Shown in pieces: positions 49,575 to 60,216 of a DNA stretch of 64,000 bases. This stretch comes from Gordonia crocea (GTDB lineage: Bacteria > Actinomycetota > Actinomycetes > Mycobacteriales > Mycobacteriaceae): NCBI RefSeq assembly GCF_009932435.1, contig NZ_BJOU01000001.1:1922001-1986000 (forward strand), written 5' to 3'. Position 1 is the stretch's first letter; the number at the start of each line of letters is the position of its first letter. A program made the translations under genes and the position numbers. The notes under the pieces are model-generated. The model was not told the DNA's origin. It made no database searches and was given only the letters and a program-made list of their open reading frames with translations.

Positions 49575-49578
<4 letters not shown>
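47680..49578 (+). CDS. mutA: Methylmalonyl-CoA mutase small subunit
   Basis: The 632-residue protein is the beta (small) subunit of the B12-dependent mutase. It has the TIM-barrel domain with [35 protein letters not shown] near 318 and a C-terminal flavodoxin-like domain. As expected for the non-catalytic subunit, the DxHxxG cobalamin motif is absent there. The ATG at 47680 follows GGAAGG by eight bases. It forms the heterodimer with MutB for conversion of (R)-methylmalonyl-CoA to succinyl-CoA. It overlaps mutB by four bases. Confidence 0.95.
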
Positions 49579-51809
<2,231 letters not shown>

Positions 51810-51811
51810 GG

Positions 51812-52807
51812 GTGTCGGGAGTTTCGGACCGCACCGATCCGGCGCGGCTCGGCGACGGCGTGCTCGCCGGGCGGCGCGCGGACCTGGCCCGTGCGATCAC
51901 CCTCGTCGAATCCACCCATCCCGAGCACCGGGCGCGGGCGCAGGAGATGCTGCTGGCGCTGACCCCCCACGCCGGCAAGTCGTTCCGGGTGGGGATCACC
52001 GGTGTGCCGGGCGTGGGCAAGTCGACGACGATCGAAACCCTCGGCATGCACCTGATCGACCAGGGCCACCGGGTGGCCGTGCTCGCCGTCGACCCGTCGT
52101 CGACGCGCACCGGCGGTTCGATCCTCGGCGACAAGACCCGGATGGGCCGCCTCGCCGCCCACCCTGACGCCTACATCCGACCCTCACCCACCGCGGGCAC
52201 CCTCGGCGGCGTCGCCAAGGCCACCCGCGAGACGATCGTGCTCGTCGAGGCGGCGGGCTACGACGTGGTGCTGGTGGAGACGGTGGGCGTGGGCCAGTCC
52301 GAGGTGACCGTGGCCAACATGGTCGACACGTTCACCTTCCTCACGCTGGCGCGCACCGGCGACTCCCTGCAGGGGATCAAGAAGGGGGTGCTCGAACTCG
52401 CCGACGTCGTCGTCGTGAACAAGGCCGACGGGAAGCACGTCAACGAGGCGCGGGCCGCGGCGCGCGAGTTGCGGGGCGCATTGAGCCTCATCTACCCGCA
52501 CGACGCGTTCTGGACGCCGCCGGTGTTGACCATGAGCGCCCTGGAGAACACCGGGGTGGACGAGTTCTGGGCGGCCGTGGGGCGGCACCGGCAGGCGATG
52601 ATCGACGACGGCCGTTTCGAGGCGCACCGCAGTCGCCAGCAGGTCGACTGGATGTGGACGATGGTGCACGACGAACTGTTGGCCCGCCTCGGCGCCGACA
52701 CCGGGGTGAGGGAGGTCCGCGCCGCCGTCGAGCAACGGATCGGCGCGGGCGAGCTCACCCCGGCGCTGGGCGCCGCCGAGATCCTGGCGGCCTTCGACCG
52801 GGCCTGA
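51812..52807 (+). CDS. meaB: Methylmalonyl-CoA mutase-associated GTPase MeaB
   Basis: The 331-residue P-loop GTPase has the Walker [10 protein letters not shown] near residue 64, [16 protein letters not shown] near 90 with Switch-region residues, and the NKADG base-recognition motif near 205. MeaB/ArgK proteins protect and reload the B12 mutase. The GTG at 51812 lies two bases after the mutB stop. M. tuberculosis has the same mutA-mutB-meaB order with toxin-antitoxin genes between; these are absent here. Confidence 0.93.
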   Translation: MSGVSDRTDPARLGDGVLAGRRADLARAITLVESTHPEHRARAQEMLLALTPHAGKSFRVGITGVPGVGKSTTIETLGMHLIDQGHRVAVLAVDPSSTRTGGSILGDKTRMGRLAAHPDAYIRPSPTAGTLGGVAKATRETIVLVEAAGYDVVLVETVGVGQSEVTVANMVDTFTFLTLARTGDSLQGIKKGVLELADVVVVNKADGKHVNEARAAARELRGALSLIYPHDAFWTPPVLTMSALENTGVDEFWAAVGRHRQAMIDDGRFEAHRSRQQVDWMWTMVHDELLARLGADTGVREVRAAVEQRIGAGELTPALGAAEILAAFDRA

Positions 52808-52808
52808 C

Positions 52809-53777
52809 TCAGCCGATCGCGACGCCGAGCCGCGCGAGCGCGTCGACCAACTCGTCGAGCATGGCGTCGACGTCGGCGCCGGTCACCAGCCGGACGTTGG
52901 GCGCTCCGAGCATGCCGCGCCGATCGGCCACCGTCATCGCCCGGGTGAGTGCCCCCTCCAACTCCACGGCGAGGTGGGCGGGTGTCGTCGAGGCCCGGTC
53001 GGGGTCCAGCGCCACCATCGCGGCCAACGGGTCGTGGACGAATGCCTGGTAGCCCTCGCCCTGGGCGTCGTGGAACTCGAAATAGAAGCGCAAGGCGTCG
53101 GTCAGGTACCCGGCCACCCGGGTACCCGGTGCGGCGTCAGCCAACCTCTGCGCGTGTGCCGGGGTGAAGGACATTTGCTCGGTGACATCGAGGCCGCATA
53201 CCAGTGGGTCGGGCGCATCGGGCCGGTCGAAAGCGGCGAACACCTCCGCGGCGGCCTCCGGGTCGACGACCATGTTCCACTCGGCGACCGGGGTGGTGTT
53301 CCCGGGAACCCCGAAGGCCCCGCCCATGATCACCAGCCGGTCCAGTCTGGTCGGCAGGTCGGGGTCGAGTCGCAGCGCCAGCGCCAGATTGGTCAGCGGG
53401 CCGATCGCCAGGCCGACGAGCCTGTCGGCGTGGGTCGACGCCGCCCGACACCAGGCGTGCGCCGCGTCGACGGGGGAGGGCGCGGTGACGGCGGTGGCCA
53501 ACCGGGCATAGCCGGTGCCGTGGGGGCCGTGGGTGTCCTCGGCGGTGCGCAGCGGCGTGACGAGAGGGACCGGGGAGCCCGGATGCACCGGGATGTCGGT
53601 GCGGCCGCAGAGTTCCAACCAGGCCAGGTTGTTTTCCACCACCGTGTCGGTCGCGACGTTGCCCGCCGTGCTCGCGATCCCGGTGATCTCGACGTCGGGT
53701 CGGGTGAGCAGGTAGAGCAGCGCGAGCGAGTCGTCGATGCCGGTATCGCAGTCGAGGAACAGTGGCGTCGGCAGCAC
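52809..53777 (-). CDS. Inosine-uridine preferring nucleoside hydrolase
   Basis: The 322-residue protein has the calcium-binding DxDxxxDD motif D9-C-D11-TGID15-D16, the central loop LVIMGGAFGVPGNTTPVAEWNMVVDPEAA near residue 148, and HDPLAAMVALDPD near 244. It hydrolyses the N-glycosidic bond of ribonucleosides; the base preference is not clear. The start is GTG at 53777 with a TAGGGT box six bases upstream. It converges on meaB with one base between stops and lies downstream of the tRNA-Leu terminator. Confidence 0.9.
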   Translation of the reverse strand: MLPTPLFLDCDTGIDDSLALLYLLTRPDVEITGIASTAGNVATDTVVENNLAWLELCGRTDIPVHPGSPVPLVTPLRTAEDTHGPHGTGYARLATAVTAPSPVDAAHAWCRAASTHADRLVGLAIGPLTNLALALRLDPDLPTRLDRLVIMGGAFGVPGNTTPVAEWNMVVDPEAAAEVFAAFDRPDAPDPLVCGLDVTEQMSFTPAHAQRLADAAPGTRVAGYLTDALRFYFEFHDAQGEGYQAFVHDPLAAMVALDPDRASTTPAHLAVELEGALTRAMTVADRRGMLGAPNVRLVTGADVDAMLDELVDALARLGVAIG

Positions 53778-53812
53778 GGATGGACCCTACCGCGCCCACC
53801 CGCGGAAACGAA

Positions 53813-53847
53813 TCGGGCCACGGCCCCCGTTGGGGGTCGCGGCCCGA
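53813..53847 (-). terminator. Hairpin terminator after tRNA-Leu
   Basis: Outer arms TCGGGCC and GGCCCGA (seven pairs) and inner arms CCCCC and GGGGG around GTT form a strong stem. It starts nine bases beyond the tRNA 3' end on its strand and is followed by TTCGTTT. This fits an intrinsic terminator of the leftward tRNA transcript. Confidence 0.7.
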
Positions 53848-53855
53848 AACCGTTG

Positions 53856-53941
53856 TGTCCGAGGGGGGACTTGAACCCCCACGCCCGTTAATAGGGCACT
53901 AGCACCTCAAGCTAGCGCGTCTGCCATTCCGCCACTCGGAC
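53856..53941 (-). tRNA. tRNA-Leu (anticodon GAG)
   Basis: The 86-base gene has a 7-bp acceptor stem GTCCGAG/CTCGGAC with discriminator A. The anticodon arm CTAGC-TTGAGGT-GCTAG has GAG in the loop, and a long variable arm (GCCC TATTAAC GGGC) typical of class II tRNA-Leu follows. The T arm contains GGTTCAAGTCC. The CCA end is not encoded. It reads CUC and CUU leucine codons. Confidence 0.95.
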
Positions 53942-53989
53942 TCAGTGCCGGATAACCCTAACCGAGGATGGCGCCAATACCCAAATCCC

Positions 53990-53995
53990 CATAAT
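53990..53995 (+). promoter_or_regulatory. -10 element of a leaderless M20 peptidase transcript
   Basis: CATAAT lies six bases before the GTG at 54002. A GGAGGG run touches the start codon and is too close to act as a normal ribosome site. Confidence 0.45.
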
Positions 53996-54001
53996 GGAGG
54001 G

Positions 54002-55375
54002 GTGAGCACACCACGCGCCCTCGACGAAGTCGTCGATCTGATCGCCGAACTGATCCGCTTCGACACCTCCAACACCGGTGAACCGGAGACCACCAAGGGC
54101 GAGGAGGATTGCGCCAAATGGGTGGCCGATCGCCTGGCCGAGGCGGGCTATGAGACCACCTACGTCGAGTCCGGCCGACCGGGGCGCGGCAACGTCTTCG
54201 CGCGGCTGCCCGGGGACCCGGCGAGCAGTGCGGGCGCCCTGTTGGTGCACAGCCACCTTGACGTCGTCCCGGCCGAGGCGGCGGACTGGTCGGTCCACCC
54301 GTTCTCAGGTTCGGTCGCCGACGGCTACATCTGGGGGCGCGGGGCCGTCGACATGAAGGACATGGCCGGGATGGCTCTGGCGTTGGCCCGCCAGTTCGCG
54401 AGGGAGGGGACGGTGCCGCCGCGCGACCTCGTCTTCGCCTTCCTCGCCGACGAGGAGGCCGGCGGCACCTGGGGCTCCCAGTGGCTCGTCGAAAACCGGC
54501 CGGACCTGTTCGCCGGCATCACCGAGGCGGTCGGCGAGGTCGGCGGGTTCTCGCTCACCGTCGACCGTCCCGACGGGGAGCAGCGACGCCTCTACCTGGT
54601 GGAGACAGCGGAGAAGGGGCTGTCCTGGATGCGGCTGCGTGCCACCGGCAAGGCCGGTCACGGCTCGTTCCTGCACGAGGACAACGCGGTGACCGAGGTA
54701 GCCGCGGCGGTGGCCCGCATCGGTGCGCACACGTTCCCGCTGGTGCTGACCGACGCGGTCGCGGAGTTCCTCGGCGTCGCCGAGGAGGAGACCGGCCTGT
54801 CGTTGGGTGCCGACACCCCCGACCTGGAGACGGCTCTCTTCAAACTCGGCGGACTGGCCCGGATCATCGGCGCCACCCTGCGCGACACGGCCAATCCGAC
54901 CATGCTGAGCGCCGGCTACAAGGCCAACGTGATCCCGCAGACCGCCGAGGCCGTCATCGACTGCCGTGTCCTGCCGGGACGGCAGGCCGCCTTCGAGGCC
55001 GAGATCGACGAGCTGCTGGGGCCGAATGTCGAGCGGGAGTGGATCACCCATCTCGACCCGTACGAGACCACCTTCGACGGGCATCTCGTCGACGCCATGA
55101 ACGCGGCCATCCTGGCCCACGACCCCCAGGGGCGGACCGTGCCCTACATGCTCTCCGGCGGCACCGATGCGAAGGCCTTCGCCAAGCTGGGCATCCGCTG
55201 CTTCGGGTTCGCGCCGCTGCAGCTGCCACCGGAGTTGGACTTCGCCGCCCTTTTCCACGGGGTTGACGAACGCGTACCGGTGGACTCAGTGTTGTTCGGT
55301 ACCAAGGTTTTCGAGCATTTCCTGTTGCACAGTGCGCCGGCACCGGACTCCGATGCCAGCCCGAACGAGAGGTGA
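54002..55375 (+). CDS. M20 family zinc metallopeptidase
   Basis: The 457-residue protein is an M20/ArgE/DapE-like amidohydrolase. The metal ligands are visible in [11 protein letters not shown] near 81, [12 protein letters not shown] near 115, the FLADEEAGG pair near 148 and a late histidine in [12 protein letters not shown] near 430. The dimerisation (lid) domain carries [18 protein letters not shown]. Relatives are carboxypeptidases, dipeptidases or deacylases; the substrate is not clear. A -10 like CATAAT six bases ahead supports the GTG start rather than a longer reading. It is followed by the PEBP gene after four bases. Confidence 0.9.
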   Translation: MSTPRALDEVVDLIAELIRFDTSNTGEPETTKGEEDCAKWVADRLAEAGYETTYVESGRPGRGNVFARLPGDPASSAGALLVHSHLDVVPAEAADWSVHPFSGSVADGYIWGRGAVDMKDMAGMALALARQFAREGTVPPRDLVFAFLADEEAGGTWGSQWLVENRPDLFAGITEAVGEVGGFSLTVDRPDGEQRRLYLVETAEKGLSWMRLRATGKAGHGSFLHEDNAVTEVAAAVARIGAHTFPLVLTDAVAEFLGVAEEETGLSLGADTPDLETALFKLGGLARIIGATLRDTANPTMLSAGYKANVIPQTAEAVIDCRVLPGRQAAFEAEIDELLGPNVEREWITHLDPYETTFDGHLVDAMNAAILAHDPQGRTVPYMLSGGTDAKAFAKLGIRCFGFAPLQLPPELDFAALFHGVDERVPVDSVLFGTKVFEHFLLHSAPAPDSDASPNER

Positions 55376-55379
55376 TTCC

Positions 55380-55922
55380 ATGCCAGACCACTCCTACGAC
55401 CCGTATGCCGCGCTGCCGCAGTTGCCCGGATTCGAGCTCACCTCGACCGATATCACCAACGGCGCACCCCTGGCCAAGGCGCAGGTGAGCGGGATCATGG
55501 GGGCCGGCGGCGACGACGTTTCTCCGCAACTGTCCTGGTCGGGATTCCCGGCGGAGACGCGCAGCTTCGCGGTGACCGTCTACGACCCCGATGCGCCGAC
55601 GGGGTCGGGGTTCTGGCACTGGGCCGTCGCGGACATCCCGGCTTCGGTGACCTCCCTCGACTCCGGCGCGGGCGACGGTGAGCCGGGCTCGCTGCCCGCC
55701 GGCGCGGTGACGCTGGCCAATGACGCCTCCAGCAAGCGGTTCGTCGGGGCGGCGCCGCCGGCCGGTCATGGACCGCACCGCTACTTCGTCGTCGTGCACG
55801 CCGTCGACGTCGAATCGCTGGAGTTGCCCGACGGTGCCACGCCGGCTTACCTCGGCTTCAATTTGTTCTTCCACGCGATCGGCCGCGCGGTGCTCACCGG
55901 TACCTACGAGGAGACCGCCTGA
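55380..55922 (+). CDS. YbhB/YbcL-type phosphatidylethanolamine-binding protein
   Basis: The 180-residue protein belongs to the bacterial PEBP family. The conserved [19 protein letters not shown] lies at about residues 65-83 and [13 protein letters not shown] near 130, with the anion-binding pocket residues Asp, His and Arg. Bacterial members include YbhB and mycobacterial Rv1910c/Rv2140c; ligands are not firmly known. The start has GAGAGG upstream and follows the M20 gene closely. The first 21-bp repeat core starts 23 bases after its stop. Confidence 0.9.
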   Translation: MPDHSYDPYAALPQLPGFELTSTDITNGAPLAKAQVSGIMGAGGDDVSPQLSWSGFPAETRSFAVTVYDPDAPTGSGFWHWAVADIPASVTSLDSGAGDGEPGSLPAGAVTLANDASSKRFVGAAPPAGHGPHRYFVVVHAVDVESLELPDGATPAYLGFNLFFHAIGRAVLTGTYEETA

Positions 55923-55938
55923 CGGTCGCCCCGATTCG

Positions 55939-56013
55939 CCGACTGGGCCCTGAATCCTGTCGAGTGGGCCCTGAATCGTGTCGAGTGGGCCCTGAATCGT
56001 GTCGAGTGGGCCC
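55939..56013 (-). repeat. Array A: four 21-bp GGGCCC repeats
   Basis: GGGCCC cores begin at 55945, 55966, 55987 and 56008, exactly 21 bases apart. On the plus strand the unit is GGGCCCTGAATC(G/C)TG followed by TCGAGT. Read on the minus strand it becomes GGGCCCACTCGACACG plus ATTCA, the same pattern as array B. Units two to four are almost identical; the first differs at one or two bases. It lies between the convergent PEBP and pyrD genes. Confidence 0.92.
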
Positions 56014-56061
56014 TCGATCTCGTCAGCCCGCAAAGGCGCCGCTCGCAGCTGTGGCCGACGA

Positions 56062-56162
56062 GGGCCCAGTCGATGAAAAGGAGGGCCCAGTCGATGAAAA
56101 GTGGGGCCCAGTCGATGAGAAGTCGGGCCCAGTCGGCGGAAATGAGGGCCCAGTCGGCGCTA
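56062..56162 (+). repeat. Array B: five 21-bp GGGCCC repeats
   Basis: GGGCCC cores begin at 56062, 56083, 56104, 56125 and 56146, again exactly 21 bases apart. The unit consensus is GGGCCCAGTCG(A/G)(T/C)G followed by an A-rich five to seven bases. Array B is inverted relative to array A, with about 48 non-repeat bases between. The last unit reads GGGCCCAGTCGGCG and then CTA, which is the stop codon of the DUF3093-PyrD gene. The 237-bp gap between genes is thus nearly all repeat. Confidence 0.92.
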
Positions 56163-57806
56163 GTCGGAGGCCGCGTTCGTCCGGTGCGCCGAGCCGACCG
56201 CCTCGCCGAGTGACGCAAAACCGGAGCCGCGGACCCGTGCGGCCAACCCGGCGTGGATCCGGTTGGCGTAGAGCGGCCCGCCGTAGATGAACCCGGTGTA
56301 GCCCTGCAGCAGCGTCGCGCCGGCGCAGATCCGCTCCCACGCGTCGTCGGCGTCCTCGATCCCACCGGCGCTGACCAGCACGAGGCGGTCGCCGACCCGG
56401 GCGTAGAGCCGGCGCAGCACCTCGAGGGAGCGGGCGGCGACGGGCGGACCGGAGAGGCCGCCGTCCCCGGCGCGGGAGACGTCGGCCCCCGACGACCGCA
56501 GTCCGTCGCGCGCGATCGTCGTGTTGGTGGCGACGATCCCGGCCAGCCCGGCTTCGACGGCCAGGTCGGCGACGATGTCGACATCCTCGTCGGCGAGGTC
56601 CGGCGCAATCTTCACCAGCACCGGCCGGTCGGTGGCGCCGCGGACCGCGGTGAGAATCGGTCGCAGGGCTTCGACGCTCTGCAGATCGCGCAGCCCCGGG
56701 GTGTTGGGCGAGCTCACATTGACGACGACGAAATCGGCCAGCGGGCCGAGCAGTTGCGCGCTGTGGGTGTAGTCACCCGCCGCCACCGACAATTCGACCA
56801 CTTTGGTCTTGCCGATGTTCGCGCCGATCGGCACCGGATAGGCGCGGGATCGCCGCCGGGCGCGCCCCAGTCGCTTCGCGGCGGCCTGGGCGCCGGGGTT
56901 GTTGAAGCCCATCCGGTTGATGAGCGCGTGGTCGGCGGGCAGGCGGAACAGTCGGGGCTTCGGATTGCCGGGCTGCGCCTGTCCGGTAATCGTCCCGACC
57001 TCGGCATAGCCGAATCCGAGCGGACCCCAGGATCGGGCCGCCGCGGCGCTCTTGTCGAAGCCGGCGGCCAGCCCCATCGGGGCCGGGAACGTCGTGCCCA
57101 GGACGTCCTGGCGCAGGATCGGGTCGTCGGCGACGAGCACGCCACCCACCAGACGCCCCAATCCCGGCACGGCACCGACGACGCGGATGACGCGGGAGAC
57201 GAGCCCGTGGACGGTTTCGGCGGGAAGGCGGAACATCAGCCACAGCAGGGGGGCGTAGAACACCGCGTTCAGGGCAGTGGCGATGCGAGGCCGGTCCGGC
57301 TCCACCGCGACCGGGGACTCCGGGGTGCCGGCGAGCCGGGCGTCGGCGATGCCCATGGCCGCGAGCACCTTCTCGGGGTGGCGCGTGGAGACCAGCCAGT
57401 AGGGGGTGGGGTCGTCGGGGTCGTCGAGGACCAGCAGAACCATCGAATGCGCCCAGCTGTGGTGCACCAGGAAGGCGGCCGGGTCGAGCTGGCGGCCCAT
57501 GGCGGCGCTCTTCGCGCTCGGCGGCACAACCGCGCCCCGACTCACGACGTCGCGCGGCAGCCGCGCGCCGCCGGCGTGCAGTTCTCCGTCCGCGGTGACC
57601 CGCACCCGACGGCGGCCCACCGAGACCAGGACCGCGGCCAGCAGGACCCCGATGATGGGATAGGCCACCCATGCCCAGCTGGCGCGATGGACGCCCAGCC
57701 GGATCTCGTAGCCGAGCACCAGGGTGAGCACCGCAGCGGCCACCCACCACCAGATGGGCACCCACAGGCGCTCGTTGTACCGATCCGTCCGGGCGTCGTC
57801 ACTCAC
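56160..57806 (-). CDS. pyrD: DUF3093-dihydroorotate dehydrogenase (quinone) fusion
   Basis: The 548-residue protein joins two usually separate proteins in one frame. Residues 1-158 are a complete DUF3093 protein with [13 protein letters not shown], two membrane helices (about 16-36 and 45-63) and the C-terminal [12 protein letters not shown]. Residues 177-548 are a full class 2 Pyr[15 protein letters not shown] near 243, [22 protein letters not shown] near 264, [10 protein letters not shown] near 297, catalytic serines in [14 protein letters not shown] near 362, and the FMN-phosphate site [16 protein letters not shown]. No stop lies between. An internal ATG at residue 151 with AGAAGG upstream could give a separate PyrD. 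Class 2 PyrD oxidises dihydroorotate with quinone at the membrane. DUF3093 normally stands alone next to dut. Confidence 0.88.
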   Translation of the reverse strand: MSDDARTDRYNERLWVPIWWWVAAAVLTLVLGYEIRLGVHRASWAWVAYPIIGVLLAAVLVSVGRRRVRVTADGELHAGGARLPRDVVSRGAVVPPSAKSAAMGRQLDPAAFLVHHSWAHSMVLLVLDDPDDPTPYWLVSTRHPEKVLAAMGIADARLAGTPESPVAVEPDRPRIATALNAVFYAPLLWLMFRLPAETVHGLVSRVIRVVGAVPGLGRLVGGVLVADDPILRQDVLGTTFPAPMGLAAGFDKSAAAARSWGPLGFGYAEVGTITGQAQPGNPKPRLFRLPADHALINRMGFNNPGAQAAAKRLGRARRRSRAYPVPIGANIGKTKVVELSVAAGDYTHSAQLLGPLADFVVVNVSSPNTPGLRDLQSVEALRPILTAVRGATDRPVLVKIAPDLADEDVDIVADLAVEAGLAGIVATNTTIARDGLRSSGADVSRAGDGGLSGPPVAARSLEVLRRLYARVGDRLVLVSAGGIEDADDAWERICAGATLLQGYTGFIYGGPLYANRIHAGLAARVRGSGFASLGEAVGSAHRTNAASD

Positions 57807-57813
57807 GTGGCTC

Positions 57814-57823
57814 AGCGTAGTCT
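57814..57823. promoter_or_regulatory. Overlapping divergent -10 elements of pyrD fusion and dut
   Basis: On the minus strand TACGCT (57814-57819) lies seven bases before the GTG of the fusion gene. On the plus strand TAGTCT (57818-57823) lies six bases before the GTG of dut. The two boxes share two bases and both transcripts would be leaderless, so polymerases compete for the same site. Only 23 bases separate the two start codons. Confidence 0.5.
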
Positions 57824-57829
57824 GCGGGT

Positions 57830-58306
57830 GTGACCGACCGAATTCCGTCATCCGAGAACCCATTGGCCCTGCGCATCGTCCGGCTCGACAAGGACTTGCC
57901 GCTACCCGCCCGGGCGCACCCCGGCGACGCCGGCGTCGACCTCTACTCGACCACCGACGCCCAACTGCGCCCCGGGCGCCGTCAACTCGTCGGCACCGGT
58001 GTCGCGATCGCCCTGCCGCACGGCACGGTCGGCCTGATCCACCCGCGGTCGGGACTGGCGGCGCGGGCCGGTCTGTCCATCGTCAACACGCCGGGCACCA
58101 TCGATGCCGGATATCGCGGGGAGATCAAGGTTTGCTTGATTAATCTCGACCCGGAGGAACCGATACTCATCAAGCGCGGCGACCGGATCGCCCAGCTGCT
58201 GGTTCAGCGGGTCGAGCTGCCGTCGCTCGAGGAGGTCGACGAGCTCGACGACACCAGTCGCGGCGCCGGCGGCTATGGGTCGAGCGGCGGCCACGCGGCG
58301 CTGTAA
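57830..58306 (+). CDS. dut: dUTP diphosphatase
   Basis: The 158-residue trimeric dUTPase shows all five motifs: [11 protein letters not shown] near 31, [12 protein letters not shown] near 71, [14 protein letters not shown] near 86 with the catalytic Asp and uracil-pocket Tyr, [10 protein letters not shown] near 115, and the glycine-rich C-terminal arm [12 protein letters not shown]. It converts dUTP to dUMP and pyrophosphate, keeping uracil out of DNA and supplying dTMP synthesis. It matches Rv2697c in context. Being next to pyrD here puts two pyrimidine genes on one divergent promoter. Confidence 0.95.
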   Translation: MTDRIPSSENPLALRIVRLDKDLPLPARAHPGDAGVDLYSTTDAQLRPGRRQLVGTGVAIALPHGTVGLIHPRSGLAARAGLSIVNTPGTIDAGYRGEIKVCLINLDPEEPILIKRGDRIAQLLVQRVELPSLEEVDELDDTSRGAGGYGSSGGHAAL

Positions 58307-58320
58307 CGGAGGTTGGGACA

Positions 58321-59079
58321 ATGGCAGGACAGGCGCGAGTCGGGGAGGCCGCCGGGCCCTACGACATTGCCGACTTGGCGACGACGGCCGAGGAACTGGC
58401 GAACTCGCACCTCGACCTCGGGTCGGTGCTCGTCCCGGTCGTCGAGGGCGGTCAGGTGAGCGTCGAGATGTCGGTGGACCATGAACCGGAGTCGGTCTAC
58501 CTGTTGACCCCGTTCGGACGAATCACCGTGGCCGCCTATGCCGCACCGAAGAGCCCCGGCCAATGGCGCGAGGTGGTCCGCGAGCTGGCCGACTCGGTCC
58601 GCGCCGAAGGAGCGGTGGTGCGGTTGCAGGACGGGCACTGGGGCCGTGAGATCGTCGCCGACGTCGCCGGCGACGAAAGCCACCTGTTCCTCGGCGTCGA
58701 CGGACCTCGATGGATGGTCCGGTGCGTCGCCAGCGGCCCACCGGAATTCGCCGCGCAGTTGGCACCGCTGGCCCGGGCGGTGCTCGCCGAATCGGTGGTC
58801 CGACGGGGCAACAACCCCTTTCCGCCGCGCGAACCGTTGCCGCTGATCCTGCCCGACGTCCTGGCGCAGCAGGTGCGGATGGCCCAGCAGCAGATGGTCG
58901 ACGACGGTCAGCTGACACTCGACGACCTGCCGGCGGGTTTCGACGAATCCGCGGCGCCCGCACCGACCGCCGATCCGCTGGTGGCCGAGCAACCCGAACC
59001 ATCGGCGGAGCGAACCACCGACCGCATCTCGCGCGGTACCGCGATGCAACGGCTGCGGCGCCAGCGCGGCGGCAGCTGA
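58321..59079 (+). CDS. DUF3710 protein (Rv2696c-like)
   Basis: The 252-residue protein matches DUF3710 in pattern: GPYDIADL near the start, SVLVPVVEGGQVSVEM near 35, then LTPFGRITVAAYAAPKSPGQWREV and a PRWMVRCVASGPPE segment near 135. The C-terminal 50 residues are Pro/Ala-rich and probably disordered. Its gene follows dut by 14 bases with GGAGG at a fitting distance, as in M. tuberculosis. Function unknown. Confidence 0.85.
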   Translation: MAGQARVGEAAGPYDIADLATTAEELANSHLDLGSVLVPVVEGGQVSVEMSVDHEPESVYLLTPFGRITVAAYAAPKSPGQWREVVRELADSVRAEGAVVRLQDGHWGREIVADVAGDESHLFLGVDGPRWMVRCVASGPPEFAAQLAPLARAVLAESVVRRGNNPFPPREPLPLILPDVLAQQVRMAQQQMVDDGQLTLDDLPAGFDESAAPAPTADPLVAEQPEPSAERTTDRISRGTAMQRLRRQRGGS

Positions 59080-59083
59080 CCGG

Positions 59084-59779
59084 TCAACTGCCGCCGAGTT
59101 CGGCCCACGCCTGGGCGGCCAGGTCGCCCAGCACGGCCGGTGAGTTCCCCCACACCGCCAGTTCGGTGCGGCGCAGTGCCGACCGGGGAGCCGACGACGC
59201 CCACGCCTCGCCGACTGCCGCGGGATGGATGGGGTCACCGTCACCGACCACGACGACGAGTGGCACCGCCAGCGCGCCCAGCTCGGCCGGGCCGGGGCCG
59301 ACGAGCGCGGCCGCACTGCGCAACTGTCCGATGAGCCCGGGGTAGAGCGCCGTCCACGACCGGGTGAGTTCGTCGGCCAACCAGGCCGGGCTGCCCGCCG
59401 CCATGGCTGCCACCGTGCGCGGCAACCCGTCACGCTCCAGCGCGTCGGCGGTTGCCACGGCCGAGGCGGCCGCGGGGCTGCCCGTCGGCGACCCGGTCCA
59501 CGGCGGCAGTGCCGCCCACACGCCGGCACAGCGCCGCGGTCCCACCCGCGCGGCCCACCGCGTCGCGATACTCGCGCCGATGGACACGCCGCCCGCCACG
59601 ATCGGACCGTATTCGTCGGCCGCCGCGTCGAGCGCACGCTCATAACCGGCGACGAGGTCGTCGCCGGGGTCGAGTGCCAGCAGTTGGCGGCCTGTTGCGG
59701 CGGCCGCCGGGCCGAACGCCCGGAGCACGTAATCGGCGTCGGATCCGGTGCCGGGCATGGCGACCAGAGGACTGGGCAT
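59084..59779 (-). CDS. Predicted alpha/beta hydrolase (Rv2695-like)
   Basis: The 231-residue protein has an alpha/beta-hydrolase layout. The nucleophile elbow is G64-V-S66-I-G68 and the VVVVGDGDPIHP segment near 175 would carry the acid residue. The C-terminal LRRTELAVWGNSP lacks a clear catalytic histidine at the usual place, so activity is uncertain. AAGGAAACC precedes the ATG. It lies on the opposite strand between DUF3710 and the OB-fold gene, the same place and orientation as Rv2695. Confidence 0.75.
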   Translation of the reverse strand: MPSPLVAMPGTGSDADYVLRAFGPAAAATGRQLLALDPGDDLVAGYERALDAAADEYGPIVAGGVSIGASIATRWAARVGPRRCAGVWAALPPWTGSPTGSPAAASAVATADALERDGLPRTVAAMAAGSPAWLADELTRSWTALYPGLIGQLRSAAALVGPGPAELGALAVPLVVVVGDGDPIHPAAVGEAWASSAPRSALRRTELAVWGNSPAVLGDLAAQAWAELGGS

Positions 59780-59847
59780 GAGGTTTCCTTCCGAGCGGTC
59801 TACGCTGGGTAGCGCAACGTAAGAATTCTCTCGCCCAGGAGGGTGTG

Positions 59848-60216
59848 ATGGCCACAGCGGGCTATCTGCGCCGGATGACGCGCAGGCTCGTGGAGGATCT
59901 CGAGGTCTCGGATGCGGCGGAGATCGCCGACGAGTCGCGAGCCCAAGGGGCGCAGTGCGCGTCCGAGTGCTCCCGCGGCGAGGAGGTCCGGATTTTCGGC
60001 GAACTCCGCTCGGTCCAGACCTGTTCGAAGTCGGCCAAGGCCGGCGTGGTCGCGGAGTTCTTCGACGGCACCGACACCGTCACCCTCAAGTGGTTGGGTC
60101 GCAACCGGATCCCCGGGATCGAACCGGGCCGCAAGCTGTGGGTCACCGGCCGCGTCGGCGAGCACGACGGCACCAAGGTGATTTTCAACCCGTACTACGA
60201 CCTCGCCGGTGACTGA
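59848..60216 (+). CDS. OB-fold nucleic-acid-binding domain protein (Rv2694c-like)
   Basis: The 122-residue protein has a short helical N-terminus (YLRRMTRRLVEDLEVSD) and an OB-fold with EVRIFGELRSVQTCSKSAKAGVVAEFFDGTDTVTLKWLGRNRIPGI and a closing GRKLWVTGRVGEHDGTKVIFNP. This is the tRNA-anticodon-type OB pattern seen in RecG and helicase accessory domains. AGGAGG lies five bases before the ATG. It overlaps the DUF3159 gene by eight bases. The role is unknown. Confidence 0.83.
   Translation: MATAGYLRRMTRRLVEDLEVSDAAEIADESRAQGAQCASECSRGEEVRIFGELRSVQTCSKSAKAGVVAEFFDGTDTVTLKWLGRNRIPGIEPGRKLWVTGRVGEHDGTKVIFNPYYDLAGD

Noticed and set aside
55939..56162. CRISPR array
   Set aside because: The period is 21 bases with no unique spacers between repeats, cores are short palindromes, and no cas genes are nearby.
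55904..56608. Open frames with seven-residue repeats across the GGGCCC arrays (GPVDEK-type on the plus strand, FIDWALL-type on the minus strand)
   Set aside because: A 21-bp repeat keeps any frame open as heptads. Both frames run into the pyrD coding region on the wrong frame or strand and lack ribosome sites, so they are by-products of the repeat.
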